This document shows positions 10,001 to 18,141 of a DNA stretch of 64,000 nucleotides, piece after piece. The position numbers and the translations under genes were made by a program. How positions within the stretch are numbered: position 1 is the first letter of the stretch; each line of letters starts with the position of its first letter. The notes beneath the pieces are model-generated. The model ran no database searches. It saw only the letters and a program-made list of their open reading frames with translations, and was not told where the DNA came from. The stretch spans positions 2,094,501-2,158,500 of the forward strand of contig NC_008343.2 in assembly GCF_000014285.2 (NCBI RefSeq), read 5' to 3'. This DNA comes from Granulibacter bethesdensis CGDNIH1. GTDB taxonomy: Bacteria; Pseudomonadota; Alphaproteobacteria; Acetobacterales; Acetobacteraceae.

Positions 10001-11593
10001 CGCGCTGAGCGGGAAGCCGCTCAGGCTGCCTTGCAGGATGCCAGGCTTGCTGTTGAATCCGGTCCGGACATCGCGATCCTGACGGCGGACAGAGATGCTG
10101 CAAAGGCCGCGCTGGATCAGACACTGGCCGAAGAAAACCGTCTGCGGGCGGCAAGGCAGGAAGCCGAAAGCGCCAGCGACCGTGCCACAGCCGCCCTCGC
10201 CGCGCTGGAAGCGCGCGCCGCAGATACGAAAGCCAGCCTGGCTGCCATCCAGCCGCAGGCCGAACGGGCCGAAACGGACCGGCAGGAAGCCGAAGCCGCC
10301 CTGATCCTGCATCGCCAGCGACGTGATGCCATGGACGATCCTGCCAGCCTTCAGGAAACCGCGGAGACCGCACGGCAGGCGGCAGCCACGGCCCAGAGCA
10401 GCCTTGCTGCCGCCCGCGTCAGGCTGGACATGGCAAGGAACGAGGCGGACAGGATTACGTCCCGTCAGGAAACGCTCCTCCGGGAACGTGCGGACTGGCA
10501 GATGCGGGCCGATACGGCCGCCCGCCATGTCGCGGAACTCCGTACGCGGCATCAGGCGCTGCTGACGGAAGCCGATACGCTGGCAGACCGTCCCGAACAG
10601 GCTGCACGGCTGATGCAGGATACGCGCAGCGCGCTGGAAGAAGCGGAAACAACCCACCGACAGGCCGCCGACAGGCTGCGTCAGGCGGAGAACGCACACA
10701 GGGAAGCAGGCGAGGCCAGACGGCAGGCGGATGCGGATTTCGCTACGGCGCGGGAGGCGATCCTGCGTCTGGACGGGCAATGCGCACAGGCTGAAACCGC
10801 CCGTCATGCGGTGCAGGAGCGGATCGAGGAGCGGCTCGGTGCGGGGGCATCGCTGCCGTCAGACATTGCCATTCCCCCCGAGCTGTCCGACATGGCGGAG
10901 GACAAGGCCCGCCGCAAGCTGGAACGGCTTTCGCGAGAACGGGAGGAGATGGGGCCGGTCAACCTGCGTGCGGAGATCGAGGCACAGGATATAGAAACCC
11001 GCATTGGCGGAATCGATCGGGAAAAAGAAGAACTCGGCACCGCCATCGCCAAGCTGCGCGGTTCGATCGGACATCTGAACCGGGAGGGGCGGGAACGCCT
11101 GAACGCCACCTTCGCCCAGGTGAACACGCATTTTCAGGCGTTGTTCAACCGCATGTTCGAGGGCGGCAAGGCCTATCTCGCCATGGTCGGCGATGATGAT
11201 CCCCTGAAAGCCGGGCTGGAGATTTATGCCCAGCCACCGGGCAAGAAACTGGCCACACTGTCACTGCTGTCCGGCGGAGAGCAGGCACTGACAGCCCTGT
11301 CGCTGATTTTCGCAGTGTTCCGCTGCAACCCGGCTCCTGTCTGCGTGCTGGACGAGGTGGATGCACCACTGGACGACGCCAATGTGGAGCGGTTCTGTAT
11401 GCTGCTGGCCGATATGGTGCAGGAAACCGGCACGCGCTTTCTGGTCGTCACGCACCACCATCTGACCATGGCGCGGATGGACCGGTTGTATGGCGTCACA
11501 ATGCAGGAGAGAGGTATCTCCCGCCTGCTGAGCGTCGATCTGCATCGCGCCACTGCCATGGTCGAGGGAGAAGAAGCGGCAGCCGCAGAATAA
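7022..11593 (+). CDS. smc: Chromosome segregation protein SMC
   Basis: Structural maintenance of chromosomes ATPase, which with ScpA/ScpB compacts and segregates the chromosome. Residues 33-40 are the Walker A GPNGCGKS. Two long alanine/glutamine/glutamate-rich coiled coils (about 170-680 and 825-1290) flank the hinge (about 688-822, beginning GGFQPVSDLLPVPEGLE). The C-terminal head has the ABC signature LSGGEQAL near 1416 and Walker B VCVLDEVDAPLDD near 1440. At 1523 residues it is about 300 longer than typical bacterial SMC, all in the coiled-coil arms. The long low-complexity coils cause many open frames on both strands, none of which looks like a gene. Confidence 0.97.
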   Translation: MPVSFSRLRIAGFKSFADPQSIEILPGLTGVVGPNGCGKSNVVEALRWAMGENSARALRGGEMDDVIFAGTAHRSSRNLAEVVLSLEDVAGQAPPPFGEVPELEISRRIERGGGSTYRINGREVRARDVQTLFADLASGARSSAMVSQGRVGSIVNAKPEERRAIMEEAAGITGLHARRHEAELKLRQAETNLERAEELRGQLQDQLGGLQKQARQASRYRNISGLVRQAELEWLGLLQARAMAALDQASTARDAARAALRQAEQQAEAATIAAFEADKALPALREAEAVARTALERRRIALEGQMQAEEQARNALDQAQARLHQAEQDLHHSEDGLKDATEALERLAAEEQALRDTLIALPARQEEAERDVTALEEEADRLAQAADLATARAAEGMAQARSAEADRAAAEQRLQVVNAEHARLSAALAEARAQLVEESILTTAQESAATARLAVEEARRALEQVEAARPPLVERYEAARRTLADAQALRSQTDMVLKDAGSRAENIAAQTEALERDHAAAQSQRIEENALQGARQTAEAAAAALETARIRQEEAETALAQASAYHAEAQRAMETASSDRERATLAAGQSTRRAAQIEEERQSVMEEQARAEASLPPTEQRIAAETALAQAEQALAISEQTLASAETARIAARAAHEQARETHATAQAGLGRLQAEVDGLAALLRHDDTAKGGFQPVSDLLPVPEGLERAVGAALGDALDSALDEAADRFWRSLPAAPDRMQPLPAGTVPLSSLMEPPAALRLACDHIGIIADPATGPSLQSRLHPGQCLVSRDGALWRWDGHCIAAGAPGAAAIRLTQRNRLLTAQDALAQAKQGAEAALQAYALAQQQEAASISAEQTARGNRQQAEKQAAEARNAHSTLAAAMERVESHLTALASRRARLETEHQEATQAAQEAAALLAALPPLEQMRQQAQAAAATLQQAREALDNAAARRREADRTMQTTREEAARLSARAMEAESRLGALSPQLDRLRAEREAAQAALQDARLAVESGPDIAILTADRDAAKAALDQTLAEENRLRAARQEAESASDRATAALAALEARAADTKASLAAIQPQAERAETDRQEAEAALILHRQRRDAMDDPASLQETAETARQAAATAQSSLAAARVRLDMARNEADRITSRQETLLRERADWQMRADTAARHVAELRTRHQALLTEADTLADRPEQAARLMQDTRSALEEAETTHRQAADRLRQAENAHREAGEARRQADADFATAREAILRLDGQCAQAETARHAVQERIEERLGAGASLPSDIAIPPELSDMAEDKARRKLERLSREREEMGPVNLRAEIEAQDIETRIGGIDREKEELGTAIAKLRGSIGHLNREGRERLNATFAQVNTHFQALFNRMFEGGKAYLAMVGDDDPLKAGLEIYAQPPGKKLATLSLLSGGEQALTALSLIFAVFRCNPAPVCVLDEVDAPLDDANVERFCMLLADMVQETGTRFLVVTHHHLTMARMDRLYGVTMQERGISRLLSVDLHRATAMVEGEEAAAAE

Positions 11594-11645
11594 TCTCCGC
11601 AGCCTCCCCTTCTTCACTCATCTCACATCAGGAGTGCCGGTCACA

Positions 11646-12206
11646 TCAGGAATCCCGGCGTTCCAGTGCGGCAAGCATAGCCTGACCGCCCTGCGCCTCG
11701 GCGATGCCACGCGCCGAATTGCCTTCCGTATCTGTCAGGTCAGGATCAGCGCCATGCGCCATCAGCAGGCGCACCATCATTTCACGCCCGAACATCACCG
11801 CGAACATCAGCGGGGTACGGCCAGCCGCATTAGGATGATTGACCGTGGCCCCCGCCTCCAGCAGCATCCGCGCCGCAGCTTCGTCACCCTTGAACGCCAC
11901 GCCGGACAGGGCCGTATCGCCGTTGGCATCAACCGCATTCACCGCCGCACCACGCCGTAACAGCAAGGCTCCTGCCTCAATCTGCCCGTTATAGGTGGCC
12001 AGAATCAAAGGCGGGAAACCTCGTGCGTCCGGACGGTCAGGGTCCATACCGGAATCGAGAAATGCCTCGATCATATCAACCCGGCCTTCACGCACTGCGC
12101 CATAGAACAATGCCTCCAGCTGCTCCTGGGAAAGAGACGTACCCCCGTCCTTTTGATCAGGAATGCGAATAGATGAAACGGGAAAGGGCGGCCGCAGCTG
12201 GGTCAT
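11646..12206 (-). CDS. Ankyrin repeat protein
   Basis: About 186 residues from the ATG at 12206 (ATGs at 12251 and 12293 are also in frame, none with a good ribosome binding site). After a short unstructured N-terminus come four to five ankyrin repeats of 33 residues, recognisable by GFPPLILATYNG, GDTALSGVAFKG and GRTPLMFAVMFG, each followed by a helix such as MVRLLMAHGADPDL. No signal peptide is evident with this start, so it is probably cytoplasmic and serves in protein-protein contact. Convergent with smc across 52 bases and divergent from the atp operon. No partner can be named. Confidence 0.82.
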   Translation of the reverse strand: MTQLRPPFPVSSIRIPDQKDGGTSLSQEQLEALFYGAVREGRVDMIEAFLDSGMDPDRPDARGFPPLILATYNGQIEAGALLLRRGAAVNAVDANGDTALSGVAFKGDEAAARMLLEAGATVNHPNAAGRTPLMFAVMFGREMMVRLLMAHGADPDLTDTEGNSARGIAEAQGGQAMLAALERRDS

Positions 12207-12318
12207 GAAATACGGGTCCGGATTACGATCTTGAATGCTTATAAGGCACATTGAGAAAGAAAAGTGGATAAAAAGACCGTTCTGGTGATGCAATCGTCAT
12301 CTAAACAGCCCATGCTTC

Positions 12319-12347
12319 TTGACACTCCCCCTACCCACCGGTAGCTA
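12319..12347 (+). promoter_or_regulatory. Sigma70-type promoter of the F0 ATP synthase operon
   Basis: TTGACA (12319-12324) is a perfect -35 hexamer; after 17 bases comes TAGCTA (12342-12347), matching four of six bases of the -10 consensus. It lies just upstream of atpI, with transcription expected to begin near 12354, inside the leader hairpin. Assigned by eye only. Confidence 0.6.
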
Positions 12348-12350
12348 GCC

Positions 12351-12371
12351 GTCGCCTTCCGGCAAGGCGAC
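12351..12371 (+). other. Stem-loop in the atpI leader
   Basis: Perfect inverted repeat GTCGCCTT / AAGGCGAC with a five-base loop, ending six bases before the GAGG ribosome binding site of atpI. It could affect mRNA stability or translation of the first gene of the operon, or simply be the site where transcription begins. Confidence 0.4.
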
Positions 12372-12386
12372 TTGTCGAGGATGGAT

Positions 12387-12797
12387 ATGAACGAGAACAG
12401 GCAGCCTCAGTCGCAGCCGGGTCAGGAAACGACTTCCGGAGTATCGTCCCGGGGAATTTCCTTTCCGCAGCGACTGAATGCGGCACGAAACAGACAGGGT
12501 CTTGGGACGGACGGGCAGAACCCGGCTTCCGTGCTTCAGGCCCCTGATGGCAGCCCTGGCCCTTCTGCCATGGGTATTGGCTTGCGAATCGGTGCTGACC
12601 TCGTGTCCGCACTGATTGTCGGGGTCGCCATCGGATACGGTCTGGATCGCTGGCTGGGTACGATGCCCCTGTTTCTGATTTTGTTCATCCTGATGGGAGG
12701 CGCGGCCGGTATTCTCAACGTATGGCGCACCCTGCGCCGTATGCCAGCCGGTCAAGGCCAAAGCGAAGCAGATGACGCCACCCTCGGGCGGCGGTAG
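12387..12797 (+). CDS. atpI: ATP synthase protein I (AtpI)
   Basis: A small membrane protein encoded at the head of F0 operons and thought to assist assembly of the c-ring or magnesium supply. The N-terminal 65 residues are polar; two hydrophobic helices follow, the first with GADLVSALIVGVAIGYGLD, the second with FLILFILMGGAAGILNVW, the AtpI/Gcn family pattern. ATG 12387 is chosen since GAGG at 12377-12380 is six bases upstream; a TTG at 12372 and ATG at 12381 are in the same frame but wrongly spaced. Next gene atpB starts 16 bases after the stop. Confidence 0.85.
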   Translation: MNENRQPQSQPGQETTSGVSSRGISFPQRLNAARNRQGLGTDGQNPASVLQAPDGSPGPSAMGIGLRIGADLVSALIVGVAIGYGLDRWLGTMPLFLILFILMGGAAGILNVWRTLRRMPAGQGQSEADDATLGRR

Positions 12798-12813
12798 GTG
12801 ATGGAGCATTAAG

Positions 12814-13569
12814 GTGGCGGCAGAACCCACGATCGACGCGCTCGGCCAGTTCAGGCTGCATCACGGCCTTGGCCCGATTGGCGGGCTGGTGAATTTTACC
12901 CAATCCAATGAAATCATGGTTCTGGGCACTGCCATCGTCCTGGGCATCATCGCTCTGGGTATGCGCCAGCGTGCCGTAGTGCCTGGGCGCCTGCAATCCC
13001 TGGTCGAAATATCCTATAATTTCATCATGGGCCTGTGCATCGAGCAGATCGGACATGAGGGAAAAAAATTCTTTCCCTTCATCTTCACACTGTTCTTCTT
13101 CGTGCTGATGGGCAATCTGCTCGGCCTGTTCCCCTATTTCTTCACCTATACCAGCCATGTTGCCGTGACCGGCGGTCTGGCAGTCCTGGTGATCGTGCTG
13201 GTGACGGCGGTGGCCCTGCGCTATCACGGCCTGCACTTCTTCTCCTACTTCTTTCCTCCGGGCGCACCGAAGGCGCTGGCACCCATCATCGTGCCGATTG
13301 AAATCATCTCCTATCTGTCTCGTCCGGTCAGCCTGTCCATCCGTCTGTTCGCCAACATGGTGGCCGGACATGTGATGTTCGAGGTATTCGCCACGTTCAT
13401 GTTTCTGTTGATCGGCGCTCTGGGTACGTTCGGCTATTTCGCCGCACTCCTGCCGATGACACTGAACGTGACCCTCGTTGGCTTCGAATTGCTGGTGGCG
13501 TTCCTTCAGGCTTATGTGTTCGCCATCCTCACCTGTATCTATCTGCACGACGCAGTGCATCTGCACTAA
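12814..13569 (+). CDS. atpB: F0F1 ATP synthase subunit a
   Basis: Subunit a forms the two proton half-channels facing the c-ring in the inner membrane. 251 residues with five to six hydrophobic segments; the essential arginine lies in LSIRLFANMVAGH in the fourth helix region, and the conserved GFELLVAFLQAYVF lies in the last helix. The start is a GTG at 12814. It is the second gene of the F0 operon, 16 bases after atpI and 53 before atpE. In alphaproteobacteria F0 and F1 genes form separate operons; the F1 genes are not in this window. Confidence 0.96.
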   Translation: MAAEPTIDALGQFRLHHGLGPIGGLVNFTQSNEIMVLGTAIVLGIIALGMRQRAVVPGRLQSLVEISYNFIMGLCIEQIGHEGKKFFPFIFTLFFFVLMGNLLGLFPYFFTYTSHVAVTGGLAVLVIVLVTAVALRYHGLHFFSYFFPPGAPKALAPIIVPIEIISYLSRPVSLSIRLFANMVAGHVMFEVFATFMFLLIGALGTFGYFAALLPMTLNVTLVGFELLVAFLQAYVFAILTCIYLHDAVHLH

Positions 13570-13622
13570 GAAGACGCGCAGATTGATCTCCGCCCCTTCA
13601 TATCAAGCAAGGAACTGAACCC

Positions 13623-13847
13623 ATGGACGTCGCAGCCGCCAAGGCCCTCGGTGCCGGTATCTCTGTCATCGCCCTCGCCGGCGTCGGCCTCGGCATCGGC
13701 AACATCTTCGCCTCTCTGATCGCCAGCGTCGCACGCAACCCGTCTTCCCGCGACCAGGTCTTCAGCATCGGCATTCTCGGCTTCGCCCTGACGGAAGCCG
13801 TGGCGCTGTTCGCGCTGCTGATCGCCTTCCTGATCCTGTTCGCCTGA
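13623..13847 (+). CDS. atpE: F0F1 ATP synthase subunit c
   Basis: A 74-residue two-helix hairpin that forms the rotating c-ring. The polar loop carries the conserved RNP triplet (Arg38-Asn39-Pro40) that contacts F1, and the proton-binding acid is Glu58 in ALTEAVALF. The sequence does not show the residues expected for sodium coupling, so proton use is likely. GGAAC lies a few bases before the ATG. It sits between atpB and the b' gene, as usual. Confidence 0.97.
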   Translation: MDVAAAKALGAGISVIALAGVGLGIGNIFASLIASVARNPSSRDQVFSIGILGFALTEAVALFALLIAFLILFA

Positions 13848-13851
13848 TCCA

Positions 13852-14511
13852 GTGATGACCCGGGGCGGGATCGTGACGACCGCGCGCGACGGCGCCCTTC
13901 GCGCCTGCCGCGCCGGGTACCGTCAAGTGTTGCTTGGGACTGTCGTAACAGTTCTGAGCACGCTGCCGGCTATCGCTTATGCCATGGACCCTGAAAGTCC
14001 CGAGCATGAGGGGATGCCTCAGCTGAATTTTGCCAATCCGCTGACCACCAGTCAGGTGGTGTGGATGGCCCTTATCCTGCTTGCGTTCTATCTTCTGCTG
14101 TCCAAATGGGCGCTGCCCCAGGTCAGCCAGGTGGTGGACGATCGCAATGCCTCCATCATGGGTGACCTCGACTCCGCCCATCTGGCAAAGGCAGAAGCCA
14201 ACGCCGCCGTGGAAGAGATGAACGACGCCATCCGGCGTGCCAATCTTGAAGGCCAGGCCGAAATCGAAAAAACAGTGTCCGCCGCCAAGGCCAAGGCACA
14301 GCAGGAGGCCGCCGAGGCGCATGCGCGTCTGGAACGGCAGCTTGCCGATGCGGAGGCCCGCATTGCTTCCTCCCGCGATACCGCCATGGGCGCATTGCGT
14401 GATGTTGCAACCGACACCACACAGGCCCTGATTGCCCGGCTGACCGGCCAGTTTCCCGCCCAGGATACGGTGGAACAGGCTGTTGGTCAGGCGCTGGCCG
14501 CCCGCAGCTAA
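13852..14511 (+). CDS. atpF2: F0F1 ATP synthase subunit b'
   Basis: One of two b-type stator subunits that tie F0 to F1, characteristic of photosynthetic and alphaproteobacterial enzymes. After an N-terminal signal-like hydrophobic stretch (about 20-45) comes one transmembrane helix (TSQVVWMALILLAFYLLLS, about 65-83) and a long charged coiled coil rich in Ala, Glu and Lys. The GTG/ATG at 13852/13855 has no visible ribosome binding site and begins four bases after atpE's stop, suggesting coupling; an ATG at 13984 would remove the leader. Confidence 0.88.
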   Translation: MMTRGGIVTTARDGALRACRAGYRQVLLGTVVTVLSTLPAIAYAMDPESPEHEGMPQLNFANPLTTSQVVWMALILLAFYLLLSKWALPQVSQVVDDRNASIMGDLDSAHLAKAEANAAVEEMNDAIRRANLEGQAEIEKTVSAAKAKAQQEAAEAHARLERQLADAEARIASSRDTAMGALRDVATDTTQALIARLTGQFPAQDTVEQAVGQALAARS

Positions 14512-14526
14512 TATCGGAGGATCGCC

Positions 14527-15042
14527 ATGCAGGCTCATGAACTCAGCGGCGCTCCCTGGCACCATCCGGTTTTCTGGGTGGCCGTTGCCTTTGTTCTGTT
14601 CTTCGTGCTGTTCGGCCGGAAAATCTGGGGGGCCCTGACCTCCAAGCTCGACAGCTATGCTGACGAAGTGCGTCAGAATCTCGACGAAGCACGCAAGCTC
14701 CGTCGTGAGGCCGAGGCCATGCTGGAAGATGCCCGCCGCCGCAAGGAACAGGCTCTGGCCGAAGCAAAACGTCTGCTGGAATCCGCTCATGCGGAAGCAG
14801 CCAGGGCTGCACAAGCACTCAGTGACGATGCGGAAGCAAGCATCCGTCGCCGTGAGAAAATGGCCAATGACCGCATTGCCGCTGCCGAAAAGGCTGCTGT
14901 CGATGAAGTCCGCTTTGCCGCCGCCGACATTGCCAGCCGTGCCGCCAAGGACATTCTGGCACGTGAATTCGGCCCTTACGCCGATGCAGCGCTGATCGAC
15001 TCCGCCATCAGCAAACTGCCCCAGGCTCTGCGCGCAGCCTGA
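14527..15042 (+). CDS. atpF: F0F1 ATP synthase subunit b
   Basis: The second stator subunit, 171 residues: an N-terminal transmembrane helix (HPVFWVAVAFVLFFVLF, about 13-29) followed by a long hydrophilic helix with the typical ARKLRREAEAMLEDARRRKEQ pattern. GGAGG precedes the ATG by about seven bases. Last gene of the F0 operon; a terminator follows 35 bases after the stop. Confidence 0.94.
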   Translation: MQAHELSGAPWHHPVFWVAVAFVLFFVLFGRKIWGALTSKLDSYADEVRQNLDEARKLRREAEAMLEDARRRKEQALAEAKRLLESAHAEAARAAQALSDDAEASIRRREKMANDRIAAAEKAAVDEVRFAAADIASRAAKDILAREFGPYADAALIDSAISKLPQALRAA

Positions 15043-15072
15043 TTGCAGCGTTCTGAACAATATTGATGCTGG

Positions 15073-15102
15073 AAAAGGCCACCCTCATCGGTGGCTTTTT
15101 TC
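15073..15102 (+). terminator. Rho-independent terminator of the atp F0 operon
   Basis: Stem GCCACC (15078-15083) / GGTGGC (15090-15095) with a six-base loop, flanked by AAAA on the left and a run of six T on the right. Confidence 0.85.
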
Positions 15103-15179
15103 ATGCCCGCCGTATAACCGCCAAAGGTTGTTAAGTTCGGTTACTCGACAATGAACGCTGGCTGTGAACGATAGCCGAC

Positions 15180-15722
15180 ATGAAATGCACCAGACTTCTT
15201 ATCGCCCTGCTCCTGATAGTCTGCTGCGCGGGATGCGATACGCTCAACCCTTTCGAAGGCCCCTATCATCCGCCGGGCGCGCCGCTGGCGGCTGAAGGTC
15301 CGGCCGATATAGCGGTGGTACCTCCCATCAGCGGTGCCACACCCTCACAGGCTGCAACAGTGGAAGAAGCCGCCCTGCAGGCACTGGAGGCGCGTAATCT
15401 GTTGTCCGAGGCCAAACCCGACTCGGCTCGGCTGGTCATGCGGCTTACCGTGCTGCAATGGGATGTCACATCCTCCGGTGGGCGGATCGCACTGGGCATG
15501 TCTCTGTTCGACCGTGCAACCGGGAAAACGCTTTATGAAGGACGTAGTACAGCCACCAACCTGGATGGTCCTGTTCTGCTCAATCCCGCCACACTGGCCG
15601 CCAATGAGGGCTTACTGGTGCAGGATGCGATGGGAAAACTGCTCAGCCAGCAGGGTTTCATGAAAGCCTGCGCCGAACCGCCGCACCACTTTCTGTTTTT
15701 CCAAAGCCGTCAGAGCCAATGA
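15180..15722 (+). CDS. Putative lipoprotein
   Basis: 180 residues starting with a lipoprotein signal peptide whose lipobox ends CAGC (Cys at about 19). The mature part begins DTLNPFEGPYHPPG and contains a domain with alternating strands (ARLVMRLTVLQWDV ... KTLYEGRSTATNL) resembling small outer-membrane lipoproteins. No function is recognisable. The last 111 bases overlap the 3' end of the convergent DUF1194 gene. Confidence 0.75.
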   Translation: MKCTRLLIALLLIVCCAGCDTLNPFEGPYHPPGAPLAAEGPADIAVVPPISGATPSQAATVEEAALQALEARNLLSEAKPDSARLVMRLTVLQWDVTSSGGRIALGMSLFDRATGKTLYEGRSTATNLDGPVLLNPATLAANEGLLVQDAMGKLLSQQGFMKACAEPPHHFLFFQSRQSQ

Positions 15723-16457
15723 TTCAGGCACAGGCAAGGCGCTGACCTCGCGGGTGAATTTCCGGCGGAAGGCATCCCCGAACTCCCGGAAACTTTCTGC
15801 AGGCACCAGAAAGCCTCCAGGCCCTCCGACGACATGGCTGGCATACCAGCCTTTCAAGGTCGTGGCCTCATCTCCCTCCAGAATAGGCAGGCCGTTGATG
15901 GTCACACCATCGCCGGCCAGCATATCCCGCATGGTGGGAACATCAGGGCTGCTGTTGCAATTGTCATGTCCATCGCCGGAAACATCAATCACGACGCGCT
16001 CCACCTGCGCCGGCATGGAGGGTAGGGTCTTGTCGGAAATCATCCGCAGAGCCTGCGCCATACAGGTGAAATCGCCCGGAACACGGGGCAGCATACGAAT
16101 ACGGGCAGCCACTGCATTGGCGTCTGCCTGACCGGTGATTAATGTCCACGGCACGGACAGAACGGGCCTGTCCGCCCATTCGACGACCGCCAGCAGCATA
16201 GAACGATGCCGCCCCGACAGCATTGCAGTCACAACGGCTGGGTCTTCCAGAGCGCGGGCGATGCCCTCCATTTGCAGGACGTAGCGGCTGGTATCCATGG
16301 AGCCGGAGACATCCACCGCCAGCACCAGAGCCAGGTCGGCCTTGGGTGTTGCAGCCTCTACAGACCGGGATTGAGATGAGGACAACAGCGCCATGGCCGC
16401 CAACATCACACTCATCATCACCGGCCACCGCAGACCGGGAGATAAAAATCGTCTCAT
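15612..16457 (-). CDS. DUF1194 protein with von Willebrand factor A-like domain
   Basis: 281 residues with a signal peptide (cleavage near VEAATP) followed by a VWA-like domain. The metal-ion-dependent adhesion site DVSGSM occurs about residue 49-54, with the second part in ISGDGHDN-like VSGDGHDN. The DUF1194 family is found in alphaproteobacteria, of unknown function and presumably periplasmic. It overlaps the upstream pentapeptide repeat gene by four bases (ATGA), so the two are translationally coupled, and overlaps the convergent lipoprotein gene at its 3' end. Confidence 0.85.
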   Translation of the reverse strand: MRRFLSPGLRWPVMMSVMLAAMALLSSSQSRSVEAATPKADLALVLAVDVSGSMDTSRYVLQMEGIARALEDPAVVTAMLSGRHRSMLLAVVEWADRPVLSVPWTLITGQADANAVAARIRMLPRVPGDFTCMAQALRMISDKTLPSMPAQVERVVIDVSGDGHDNCNSSPDVPTMRDMLAGDGVTINGLPILEGDEATTLKGWYASHVVGGPGGFLVPAESFREFGDAFRRKFTREVSALPVPESLALTALEKQKVVRRFGAGFHETLLAEQFSHRILHQ

Positions 16458-17296
16458 GGATACGCTACAGTCCGGAATTGCGCTGGCAGTCCCTTGGCCG
16501 AATCGAGACCACGCGCACCATCAAAATGCGCCCCCTCCAGATGGGCGCCGGAAAAATCCGCACCTGTCACATCAGCACCCGAAAAATCGGCTCCGGCCAG
16601 ATGAGCATGGCGCAGGGAAGTATGAATTAGTCTGGCTCCCTGGAAATGGGTAAATTCCAGAATCACCCCGTCAAGATTGGCACGGCTAAGATCGGCCCCA
16701 TCCATCCGGCAGCCGGAAAGATCGGTTGGAAAAGCTCCGAGCATACGATTATCGAGTTGAAACTGTGCTCCGACGAGCTTCGCCCCTCGCCAATCCCCCC
16801 GATTCAGCCGCCCGATCAGCCTCGCTCCTGACAGATCGGCCCCATCGAATCGGGGACTTTCCGACGCCAGCGGGTCAAGAGTGGAAAATGCGGCCAGCAT
16901 AAACAGGCTGGCCCCACGTAAATCGGCATGGCTGAAGCGGGTGCGGGTGATGACGCTGTGATCCAGCACGGCCCCACGCAGATCGGCACCGCTGAGATTG
17001 GAATCCGTCAGGTTAACGCCATACAGATTGCTGCCGGACAATTGAGCATGGTGGAAATCCAGCCCCGACAGATCAAGCTCGAAAAGCACCCGATTGTTCA
17101 GCTGTGCGGGATGGGCATCGGTGGCGCGCAGCAGCGCACGCACTACCTGCCGGACGGTCATGTCAGCCTGCAACGGGTCTCTGGAATTTTCAGGCAGGGA
17201 GGCGGCATGACAGGGCGGAGCAGGCAGGAGCATTATGCCCAGCGTCAGACAGACATTCAGGCCATATTTTGATAATCGACTTCTGCCCATTGCCAT
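16454..17296 (-). CDS. Exported pentapeptide repeat protein
   Basis: 280 residues: an N-terminal signal peptide (cleavage near CHAAS), then from about residue 65 pentapeptide repeats of the A(D/N)LXX type, e.g. SNLSGADLRGAVL, and a final block AGADFSGADVTGADFSGAH. Such repeats form a right-handed quadrilateral beta-helix. The central 120-190 segment is less regular. Function unknown; export and coupling to the DUF1194 VWA gene suggest a periplasmic or surface assembly. Confidence 0.85.
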   Translation of the reverse strand: MAMGRSRLSKYGLNVCLTLGIMLLPAPPCHAASLPENSRDPLQADMTVRQVVRALLRATDAHPAQLNNRVLFELDLSGLDFHHAQLSGSNLYGVNLTDSNLSGADLRGAVLDHSVITRTRFSHADLRGASLFMLAAFSTLDPLASESPRFDGADLSGARLIGRLNRGDWRGAKLVGAQFQLDNRMLGAFPTDLSGCRMDGADLSRANLDGVILEFTHFQGARLIHTSLRHAHLAGADFSGADVTGADFSGAHLEGAHFDGARGLDSAKGLPAQFRTVAYP

Positions 17297-17357
17297 TGTT
17301 CCGGTGGAAAGACGGCCAAGTCCGTCACCGACCCCAAAACCGGCGGGCCTGCCAATA

Positions 17358-17392
17358 GAAAAACCCGGCAGGAACAGCCTACCGGGTTTTTC
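17358..17392. terminator. Bidirectional rho-independent terminator
   Basis: AAAAACCCGG / CCGGGTTTTT with an inner AGG/CCT extension and a five-base loop (17359-17391). The A and T runs on both sides allow termination in both directions. It lies 61 bases upstream of the pentapeptide gene and 22 bases beyond the stop of the 106-residue protein gene, whose transcript it most likely ends. Confidence 0.85.
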
Positions 17393-17413
17393 CTGTTCTG
17401 ATCCAGCGGCGTC

Positions 17414-17725
17414 TTACTTTGTAACGCCCGTGCTGGTGCCGGTGTCCGGAACGCCGGCAGCGGCCGGAGGCGTGGTACCAGCCGGAACATCGGCAACGCC
17501 CTTCTGGGCGGCCTGCAGGCTCTGCTGGTTCAGGCGATCAACTTCCGTTTCCTTGGCAGTGCCATACGTGCCGGCATGCTTGAAATCCTTGTGCGCATGA
17601 TGGGCCGCTGCCTTGGTGTCACCATGCTTCGCAGCATCATGGGCCTGTGCCGGCAGACCCAGCATCGCCACACCGGCAGTCATGCCACCAGCAAAAATGA
17701 AAGCTTTCGTCAGACGATTCAGCAT
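17414..17725 (-). CDS. Small exported histidine/alanine-rich protein
   Basis: 103 residues starting MLNRLTKAF, with a signal peptide cleaved near AQAHD. The mature protein is hydrophilic, with a His-rich part (HDAAKHGDTKAAAHHAHKD) and a Thr/Pro/Gly-rich tail. AAGGAG lies nine bases before ATG 17725, which decides it over ATG 17734 where the same site would touch the start codon. No family recognised; the histidines could bind metal, but that is only a guess. A terminator follows the gene. Confidence 0.75.
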   Translation of the reverse strand: MLNRLTKAFIFAGGMTAGVAMLGLPAQAHDAAKHGDTKAAAHHAHKDFKHAGTYGTAKETEVDRLNQQSLQAAQKGVADVPAGTTPPAAAGVPDTGTSTGVTK

Positions 17726-18141
17726 GGAAACCATCTCCTTGTAAGCAACCGGTCAGAGAATCCGACAGGAAGGGAACCCGATCCTACAGGCCGGGAACAT
17801 TTTCAGCCCATCCATTCCCAAGGTGCAATTGGCTACATTGAGCGGGACAGGAACGATCGTATCGCATAACGCAACGATCCCCCTTCTGTTGCAAGGAAAT
17901 CACTAATCAGGTCCCCCAAAACCATTTCTGATACGCCTGCCCCGGATGATGCACCCAAGGCACATCACAATAGGCACGAAGCGGGTGGCGCGACTGCAAC
18001 GGTGACAAGATAAGTCGGTACGCAGGCAAGGGATGTTCTCCACCCCGGTCAGGCGGAGTTGCGATGCAACGGCAGCTTCTCTATCTCTCGGTCTGCGGTC
18101 CGTGATGGGCTTGCGGCTTTTCCTTGGACTCATGCCGGTGA
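17726..18141. other. Intergenic region without a clear gene
   Basis: 416 bases between the small exported protein and ispH. The left part holds that protein's ribosome binding site and presumably both divergent promoters. A 76-codon frame on the minus strand (17903-18133) has no family resemblance, no ribosome binding site and an arginine-rich composition of a chance frame. No strong hairpin or RNA gene was seen. Confidence 0.5.

Noticed and set aside
8000-11000. Repetitive-looking sequence inside smc
   Set aside because: The repetition is due to alanine/glutamine/glutamate codons of coiled coils, not DNA repeats.
13762-15060. 432-codon minus-strand frame across the atp genes
   Set aside because: Runs opposite to several conserved F0 genes; composition of a chance frame.
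17903-18133. 76-codon minus-strand frame before ispH
   Set aside because: Arg-rich with no start signal or relatives that I recognise.
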